Shown here piece by piece: positions 57,852 through 64,000 of a stretch of DNA of 64,000 bases. Under the pieces are notes generated by a model. The model worked only from the letters and a program-made list of their open reading frames with translations. It was not told where the DNA came from and did no database searches. The stretch is from Ochotona curzoniae. Its lineage: Eukaryota; Chordata; Mammalia; Lagomorpha; Ochotonidae. The stretch is from NCBI RefSeq assembly GCF_017591425.1, contig NW_024467119.1, positions 78,050,894 to 78,114,893 of the forward strand. The letters are read 5' to 3'. How positions within the stretch are numbered: the first letter of the stretch is position 1; every line of letters begins with the position of its first letter. Position numbers and translations under genes: made by a program.

Positions 57852-58262
57852 GGGAACTGGTACCATGGAGTATCAGATTAATCCTCTGCTCACAGAGTTG
57901 GCTCTATCTATCTATCTAGATAAATAAATATATATCTATATATAGATATAGATCTCTATGTATCTGTCTGTCTATCTATCTGTCTATATACACACACACC
58001 GGTCTGAATCCTGACTGCCCCATTTACAATCCAGCCCCTCTGGATTGTGGCCTGGAAAGGCAGTGGAAAGTGGCCCAAAGCCTTGAGACCCTGCATTCAT
58101 AAGGGAGACCCTGAGGAAGCTCCAGCCTTCCCAGATTCAAACCAACTCAGCTCTGATGACTGTGATCATTTAGGGTGTGAGCCAGGAGCTGGCTGATCTC
58201 TCTCTTTATCTCCATTGCTGTGATTCTGCCTTTCCAATAAAAATAAGTAAATATTTGAAAAA
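57852..58262 (+). mobile_element. Old C-type SINE split by a TCTA microsatellite
   Basis: The left part 'gggaactggtaccatggagtatcagattaatcc' at 57852-57900 and the right part from 'ccggtctgaatcctgactgcccc' at 57999 to 'ctgcctttccaataaaaataagtaaatatttg' are consecutive parts of one SINE. Between them lies about 95 bp of TCTA/TATA-type simple repeat. Confidence 0.7.
57902..57998. repeat. (TCTA)n / (TCTG)n / (AC)n compound microsatellite
   Basis: It consists of TCTATCTATCTATC, then an AT-rich TATATCTA section, TCTGTCTGTCTATC and ACACACAC. Confidence 0.9.
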
Positions 58263-58264
58263 AT

Positions 58265-58650
58265 GTATATCTTTTAAATGTATGGTGATAGTTTTATGAA
58301 TGGTTATGGCATATTGGTTACTCAATATCATGTCAAATAATTCCATAATGTTGTAAATTGTTGTTGATGTTATGTTGTGGCTTTTAATTAATTGGGATGA
58401 TATTCTGCCAGCTCTGCCTTCAGACCAGAGATGGTCTCCCCAAGAAACTGTTGCATTTATCTGGACACTAGGATGCTGGACTCTATGCTTGGTATATGCT
58501 TGCAATGAAAGAATCTTGACTGAATTTGAACCGTAATACAGCAACAAGGTGGAGGAATCCACCATCGGGGGAGGGTACGGGGAGGAGTTGGGAGAATCCC
58601 AGAGCCTATGAAACTGTGTCACATAATGCAATGTAATTAATTAAAAAAAG
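58265..58650 (+). mobile_element. 5'-truncated L1 3' end, same family as the young L1
   Basis: This ~385-bp sequence is clearly related to the 3'UTR of the L1 at 35972-36415. Shared blocks include 'cttcagaccagagatggtctccccaag', 'atctggacactaggatgctggactctatgcttgg', 'gcaacaaggtggaggaatccaccatcgggggagg' and 'cctatgaaactgtgtcacataatgcaatgtaa', ending in an A-rich tail. It contains no ORF2 catalytic region. Sequence decay shows it is older than the intact copy. Confidence 0.9.
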
Positions 58651-58884
58651 AACAGTTGTGGCTTACCATTCAAATTAAATATATGGTTGTCTATTACATG
58701 CTACCTTCTTTACCTGTGTGATTAATGCTTTGAAGAAGATAGAAATGCTCAGTGTGTTCCTCCCAATGGTTTATAAGTTTGCCACAGTTAGCTCTTAGTT
58801 CTCCAAGGGCTGACACCAGGTAATGGGTTTCTGATGACCATAGCCAAGACCTCACTGGCCATACTGGTTTTATGTCTTCAGTGA

Positions 58885-59540
58885 AGATATTTTTTAAATG
58901 TATTTCTTTATTCTACAAGTATTCATTTTATTTGAGAGACTGAGATATGAAGATCTTCCCTCCACTAATTTGACTCCCCAGCTGCCTGAAACAGCCAGGG
59001 CTGAGCCAAGATGAAATCAGGAGCCAGAAACTCAATCTAGGTCTCCCTCATGGGTGGCAGGGATAAAAAGACTTGAGCTTTTCTTTTTTTTTCTAAAGAT
59101 TTACTTATCTGGATTTGAACAATAAAATACAGATTTACAGAGAGAAGAAACAGAGAATGATCTTGTGTCCACTTGTTTACTCCCCAAATGGCTGCAGTGG
59201 CCAGAACTAAGTCACTCTGAAGCCAGGAGCCAGGGACTTCCTTGGGATCTCCCATGCAGGTACAGGGGACCAAGGCCTTGAATCACCCTCTGCTGTGTTC
59301 CAGACCACAAGCAGGGAGCAGGATGAGAAGTAGCAGGTGGGGCAAGAACTGGTGCTCATATGGGATGTCAGCCCTTGAAGGTGGAGGATTAGCCTGTTTA
59401 GCCACAGTGTTGGCCCCAGGTTTTAAGTTGTAATGACTGCCTCTCGTGGTATGCATTGGCAGGAAGCTGGAACTGGGAGAAGAATCTGGATTTTAATCCA
59501 GTCACTCTCAAATGGGCTGCAGATGTTCTCAGGGATGGCT
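58885..59540 (-). mobile_element. Old C-type SINE split by a second SINE
   Basis: The halves at 58885-59084 ('ttcattttatttgagagactgagatatgaagatcttccc' to 'gacttgagc') and ~59417-59540 ('gcattggcaggaagctggaactgggagaagaatctggattttaatccag') are consecutive parts of one antisense C repeat. Confidence 0.6.
59085..59416 (-). mobile_element. C-type SINE nested in an older SINE
   Basis: It reads from 'tttttctaaagatttacttatctggatttgaacaataaaatacag' to 'gaagccaggagccagggacttccttgggatctccc' and 'tagccacagtgttggcccc'. It interrupts the C repeat on both sides. Confidence 0.85.
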
Positions 59541-59639
59541 TAACTTCCATACCAAATGCTAACTCCTGTGAGGGTATGGCAGAAAACTTAGCTATTTTTA
59601 TTACACAGAAATTATTGGGATTAGAGTTGTGATATTGTA

Positions 59640-59860
59640 GATGAAGTTACTGTCTGTAACACTAACATCCCATGTTAGTTTGAGTCCTGGCTGCTCTACT
59701 TTCTATCCAGCTCCCAACAGGGCACCTGGGACTTTAGGGCCTGGGCCTCCTGCATGCATGTGACAGACACTAAAGCAGTTCCTGACTCTGGACAACGGAT
59801 GGAATTCCTCTGTTTGTGTTTCTCCCTCTGTCTCTGTAGTTAGAGGTTATTGCACTTGAA
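59640..59860 (+). mobile_element. Old C-type SINE before exon D
   Basis: 'ctgtctgtaacactaacatcccatgttagtttgagtcctggctgctctactttctatccagctccc' and 'ctccctctgtctctgtag'. It ends about 100 bp before the exon D acceptor. Confidence 0.7.
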
Positions 59861-59955
59861 GTAGGTGGTGAGGCAGTCAGCCTGAACAAGCTCTTATGGT
59901 TCACCCTGCGGTGTCCTCCCCCGTCTTGTTCTGACTGGTCTTTGCCTCGTTGCAG

Positions 59956-61062
59956 GATCCACGGAGCAGCAGTCCCCGAAGGAGTTCTCCCCGTCTGCCT
60001 GCATCGTGGAGTATGGGAAGGCGCTGGACATCAGCTACCTGCAGTACCTCTGGGAGGCCCACAGCAACATCCTGCACTGCATGAGGGACTGCCGCGTCTG
60101 GTCCGCCCTGTACGACGGGGACTCCCCGAACCCTGAGGTGTTGCTCCGGAACCACACGGAGGATGGCAGCGCCATACCATCCGGCCCCACCTTCCGAATC
60201 CCACAGCAGCTCCTGGGGAAGAGGGGGCCACCGCTGGCTCCGAGAAAGGACAAGGGCCACAGCGAGCTGGAGTGGGACGACAGCTATGACACCGGCATCT
60301 CCTCAGGGGCCGACGTGGGCTCGCCCGGGCCTTACGATGAGGTGGAGACGGCAGGCCCTCCTGCGCCCGTCGATCCTCCCCGACACATCCAGGAGATGAA
60401 GAAGAACGCCCTCCTGCTCTTCAAGGGGTCCTACATCGAAGAGTCGGACTTCCAGGATGACGTGATGGTGTACAGGCTGTGCGCTGAGAAGGACTCCGAG
60501 GATGCGGGTCATCCGCAGGAGGACACAGCAAGGCCTCCCACCCAAGGCCATCCCCAAAGTCAGAATGCTGCCCTCAACAACGGCCCCCTCCCCAGCCCGC
60601 AGCCGGGGGCAGAGCCTGAAGAGGCGCATCACCCGGAGGGCGCAGTGCTGCTGGACCCAGAGCGAGAGACGGGGCCTGCAGAAGCCCCCACCTCAGCCTC
60701 GGGATCTGAAGCCAAGCGCGTCTCCAGCCTCACAGCTACTAAGCCAGAGAGTGAAGATTTCATTGCCCAGTATGACCAGATCATCAGAGAACTGGATTCT
60801 GGCCCCGAGAGCCTGTTGGAACCCGACCCCTTGCTTCTCACAAGGCAGGAGGAGGGAGAGAAGGAAACCGGGAGTGCAGGAGACAAGCAGCAGCCCAAAG
60901 AGGAGATGAAGGAGCTGGAGGAGGAAGACGAGGAGGATGACTTTGACTCTTTCATCACGGAGAGCCCTGCTGTGGAGACTGTGCCTTCCCCGTTTGGGGT
61001 GAGAGATGAGGCTGCTGTGGGCGCTCGGCAGCCCGGGAGGACTCAGAGCACCCCGTTCACAG
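59956..61062 (+). CDS. FHIP1A: FHIP1A large coding exon D (1107 bp)
   Basis: This exon encodes about 369 residues. It opens GSTEQQSPKEFSPSACIVEY and then has the conserved block GKALDISYLQYLWEAH. Residues ~107-129 hold the motif WDDSYDTGISSGADVGSP, and residues ~141-183 hold the block from PPRHIQEMKKNALLLFKGSY to MVYRLCAEKDSED. A Pro/Glu-rich, probably disordered linker with little recognisable conservation follows. An acidic run (ELEEEDEEDDFDSF, ~318-331) precedes the end, RTQSTPFTG. The acceptor is CTCGTTGCAG at 59955 and the donor is ACAG|GTGACG. The exon ends in phase 1, as needed for the next, unseen exon. It is GC- and CpG-rich compared with the flanking introns. The ordered ends match FHIP1A closely; the linker appears to differ in length from human. 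Confidence 0.95.
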
Positions 61063-61141
61063 GTGACGAGCGAGCATTGCTTGAGGTCTCTGCTTTGGAA
61101 AGAGAGGGAAGGAGGAGGGGAGGGAGGGAGAGAGTGAGAGT

Positions 61142-61169
61142 ATGTGTGTGTGTGTGTGTGTGTGTGTGT
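61142..61169. repeat. (GT)n microsatellite just after the exon D donor
   Basis: About 13 GT units lie 80 bp downstream of the exon D splice donor, preceded by a purine-rich GGGAGG/GAGAG tract. Confidence 0.95.
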
Positions 61170-61786
61170 TGGAGCAGGAGAGTAAGGTAGGTAAAAGCCA
61201 CAGACCGTTTCTGCGCAGAGTAAGGAGGGATGGCTTTATTTTCACTCCACCCTTCCGGGCATTGATGGTCCTGTTTGTCCAGTAAGTTGGGGATTTGTTT
61301 TTACCCGTTAGTAACCTTTCTTGAGGTGTTCAAGATCAAGTTGTGGGATTGATTAAACCACAGAGGAAACCAAACCCATCTTTGAGTAATCTTAGATCCT
61401 GTAGTCGAATTTTAATTCTCCTCCTTGCCACTTATTTGTGTGTGGGTTCTAATTATGTAGCCTCTCTGTCCCTGGAAGGTGCACTCCGTGAGAGCAGAAC
61501 GTGTGCTCTCTGTCCCATGCCAGCACCTGCACGGTGGACAGGACATGTGCACGGCAGTAGCTGTGTACACACATCGGAGGCCTTGGGCTCGTTGTGCCGT
61601 CTCTGGGAGTGCGTTTCAGAGAATCACGAAATCGTCATCTAAAAAAAAAATACTTTGACCAGACCCATGTAAATACACAGCTCCTTTAAGCAATATACTA
61701 CCGAACAGAGGTGGAAATCGCCTAAGAGGCAAAGGGATGAAGGTGAGGAATTCTGACTGACAGCAGACCTCCTTAATGGGAAGTGG

Positions 61787-62114
61787 GCGCTGTGGCACAG
61801 TGCATTAAGCTTTTCTTGCATCGCTTGGCATCTGGTGTTGAAGTACTGGTCCACATCCTGTCTCCCCTTCTGATCCTGCTCCTTGCTAATGTGCCTGGGA
61901 AGACAGAAGGTGATGGCCTGGATGTCCCTGCTCCTGCCACTCACACAGGAGACCTAGGTGGAGTTCCTGGCTTCACTCTGGCCCGATCTTGTCTGCCTGT
62001 TGTGACCAAGTTAGGGAGTGAATCAGCACATGATCACTTGCGTTCTCTTTTAGTTTAGTTTTTTTTTTTCCTCTGTTGCGCTGCCTTTCAAATGAAGAAA
62101 TCTTTATTAAAAAA
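61787..62114 (+). mobile_element. C-type SINE, sense
   Basis: 'gtgggcgctgtggcacagtgcattaagcttttcttgcatc', 'ctccccttctgatcctgctccttgc' and a 'gcgctgcctttcaaatgaagaaatctttatt' end followed by an A/GAAA-rich tail at 62108-62142. Confidence 0.85.
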
Positions 62115-64000
62115 AAAAAAAAGAAAAGAAAGAAAGAAAGAAAACCTTATGAACTGTTTACCCAGTGAACTCTTGAGTCTGCGAGTGGTGCTGCCCAGGG
62201 AACTGCCACAGAGGAGGGGGTTCGTGAAGTCCAAGTTTGGCATTGGAGTTCTGGGTGGTTGTACAAGGAGAGGTGGTGGGGGGAGGCTGCAGTGGACAGG
62301 GTGTAGACGGTAGCTGTGGCATCAGGCTGTGAGTGGATCCCGGCTCTAGCACCTACCTGCCACGTGCTCTTGACATCCTCAGCACTCCCATTTGTCCATT
62401 TCAGGACTGAATGAGATCACTGTCCTCCTGCGGAGCCCCTGGCAGCCTCTGCTGACCTGCCGAGAGCAGCTTGGCCACGAGGAACTGTGCTGCCACATCC
62501 CCAGATCGCCCCCAAACACCCGGGAGCAGGTGCCTTCTCGTCCAGCAAGTGAACTCCGTGATATCCCTAGGAGCTCCTCCCCCAATGTTTAATTCATGTA
62601 TTTACTGATGCCTCAAGATTTATTTAAACAGAGAGAAGGCTTTTAATTCCACAATTAAAAGGCTAGAAGTTCTAGTTGAGATAACATTTCAGTGTGAACA
62701 AGTTTTAATTAAAATTCAATCAGTCAGTCAATCATAAGTAAAAGGGATTAGATAATCTTACGGTTCTGTCTGATAAGCAGAAGGTAGTGGAGGGGGCCAG
62801 GAGAGCTTAGTTAGGGAGACGCAAGCAGACTTAGCCTGGCCCGGCCGGCTGTCAGCCTTCACTGGAGGCCCGCCCCATTTACGCTTGCCCGGCGGGAAAT
62901 GCCAGTCTTATCCTGTAGCCCTTCTTAGGATGCCCTCTCAGGGCAGCCCATAGCTGAGGAAGGTTGCTTTTCACCACACTGGCTCTCGTACGGAAGAGCT
63001 TTGTTCCCAGGAAATGTGTACATTGAGGAAGCAAAGAGGAATTTGGGACTAAAAACAAGCACAGCGCCAATGTGACACCTCATGAAAGGGCGTGGTTCCC
63101 CTGCGAGGCTCGTGGACAGTGATGTGCGGTGCCAGTCTTTAATACCTATTGGTAATTACAGTCGGGATCTCATCCCTGTTTGTCCATGAAACCGACACCG
63201 AGCTTCAGGAAGCACCTTTTTCCCTCCCGTGCAGGCTTGCTTTGCAGTTTTCAGACTTGTAAGTGTGTGAGCGGGAGGCCTGACTTCCTTCCCTCTAAGG
63301 AATCCCGACTTTGGCGAGGTGACTTTGCATCCAGGGCGCAGCAAATTGTTCTCTTTACCTGATTTTGTTATTCACCTATTCAGCCATCCTTTATTGATTC
63401 CTCAAACTTGACAGGTCACAAAACAAAAGAAACTCACAGGCTTCGAGAGCAAAGACCTGTCACGCCCTGTTAGTCGGAAATGAGTCTGCAGTTACTGTGT
63501 AGTCATGAGGGATCCCCACAGGAGTGGGAAAGGCCTCCAGGACGAGGAGCTCGGGGTGCTGAGGGGAAGTGCCTTGGTGGAAAGAGTCGACCCTGGCAGC
63601 CAGCCTGCGGGGGTGTGGACTGCGCAGACCAGGGGAGTGGGGGAGGAAGCCACAGCGTGGTGGGTGCCAGGTCATGGGTGTCAGAGCGCCAAGCGGAAGA
63701 ACGGGGGCTTGTGGTTCAGGCTCGGGAGAAGCGCTGGCAGTGGTACATTTGGGGGCGTGCCATGAGCCGATCTGTGAGAGCCAAGCCGTGTGTGGGAGTG
63801 GGCACTGCAGTGGGCAGAGGCTGGTGCTGGGAAGCCTAAGGGAGGGCCTCCGGGCGTTTGTAGCAGAAATCCAGGTGAGCCAGAGCTTCCATCCCGCAGT
63901 GTCATTCTTGGGAGTGTTTCCACAGCCCTGTTCACACTCCTCTGCCATAATGGACTCACACATCGGGGGAAGCCCGGGGACAACCCCAGGGCCCGCCTGA
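62115..64000. other. Intronic sequence to the window end
   Basis: It is GC-richer than most of the window with no recognisable FHIP1A exon. An A-rich simple repeat (AAAGAAAG) lies at 62108-62143. Open frames near 63460-64000 are uncorroborated. Confidence 0.4.

Larger units (their letters stand above)
56315..59955 (+). other. FHIP1A: FHIP1A intron C-D (3.6 kb)
   Basis: This intron begins GTAGGA and ends CTCGTTGCAG. It is densely filled with C-type SINEs in both orientations, a TCTA microsatellite and a truncated L1 3' end, each listed separately. Bases 56800-57285 look like unique sequence. Confidence 0.93.
61063..64000 (+). other. FHIP1A: FHIP1A intron downstream of exon D (5' part)
   Basis: This intron begins GTGACG and runs off the window. 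The expected next residues (PFISVVLSKLENML) were not found, so the next exon lies beyond 64000. The intron contains a GT repeat at 61142-61169, one C-type SINE at 61787-62114 and GC-richer unique sequence from about 62160 to the end. Open frames of 86-167 codons near 63460-64000 are uncorroborated. Confidence 0.85.

Noticed and set aside
58206..58631. 141-codon minus-strand frame
   Set aside because: It is the antisense of a truncated L1 3'UTR; a related antisense frame exists in the young L1 (36175-36444).
33645..61062. FHIP1B or an FHIP2 gene instead of FHIP1A
   Set aside because: Exons A to C match the FHIP1A sequence I remember nearly exactly and the introns are long, as expected for FHIP1A. 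A formal alignment would settle it.
60006..61190. 394-codon frame as a single-exon gene
   Set aside because: It is exon D of FHIP1A. It is preceded by an in-phase acceptor and followed by a donor at 61063; the tail runs into the GT repeat (repeated VCVC residues).
62400..62600. Possible exon after exon D
   Set aside because: It does not encode the expected GPFISVVLSKL... segment and lacks a suitable acceptor and phase.

Overview
This is a 64 kb stretch of mammalian nuclear DNA from inside one large spliced gene. It is not a bacterial or viral window. The lineage marker is the dominant SINE, a tRNA-derived lagomorph C-type repeat (CSINE) present in about two dozen copies. The young copies carry a GGTTCTAATCC-type box B and end in an ...AATAAATCTTT tail. 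From memory of the consensus sequences these look more like pika (Ochotona) than rabbit. I am confident of a lagomorph and only moderately confident of a pika.

The only host gene I can support is FHIP1A (FAM160A1), on the + strand. Four consecutive coding exons are visible at 33645-33812, 49174-49253, 56124-56314 and 59956-61062. All three complete introns have GT...AG ends, and the exon phases chain perfectly (0, 2, 1, 1). Together the exons encode about 515 contiguous residues of the middle of the protein. I recognise no FHIP1A exon before 33645 or after 61062, so the start and end of the gene lie outside the window. FHIP proteins join FTS and Hook adaptors to dynein cargo.

The rest is intron filled with repeats. 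From 1 to 33.6 kb lies a long intron with an old L1-like remnant at the left edge, scattered CSINE, MIR, MER5-like and L1 3'-end copies, and a G-rich minisatellite of about 25 units of ~30 bp at 23.79-24.54 kb. From 34.9 to 47.5 kb lie remnants of ancient L1 elements on the + strand. Into their ORF2 endonuclease segment a young, full-length L1 (35972-42602, minus strand) has inserted, flanked by a perfect 16-bp target-site duplication. Its ORF1 is intact. ORF2 keeps all the catalytic residues checked and is broken only by a one-base shift in an 11-A run. From 47.5 to 64 kb, CSINEs in mostly antisense orientation surround the last three exons. This stretch also holds a 5'-truncated relative of the young L1 (58.27-58.65 kb), a SINE nested in a SINE, and several microsatellites.

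The best candidates for a second look are: the near-intact L1, whose CpG-rich 5'UTR has long antisense open frames and points toward downstream FHIP1A exons; its homopolymer frameshift; the conserved G-rich tract in the L1 3'UTR; the minisatellite with its higher-order repeat structure; and a small palindromic MITE-like element that splits a MIR. All family names come from recognising sequence by eye; no database was searched.
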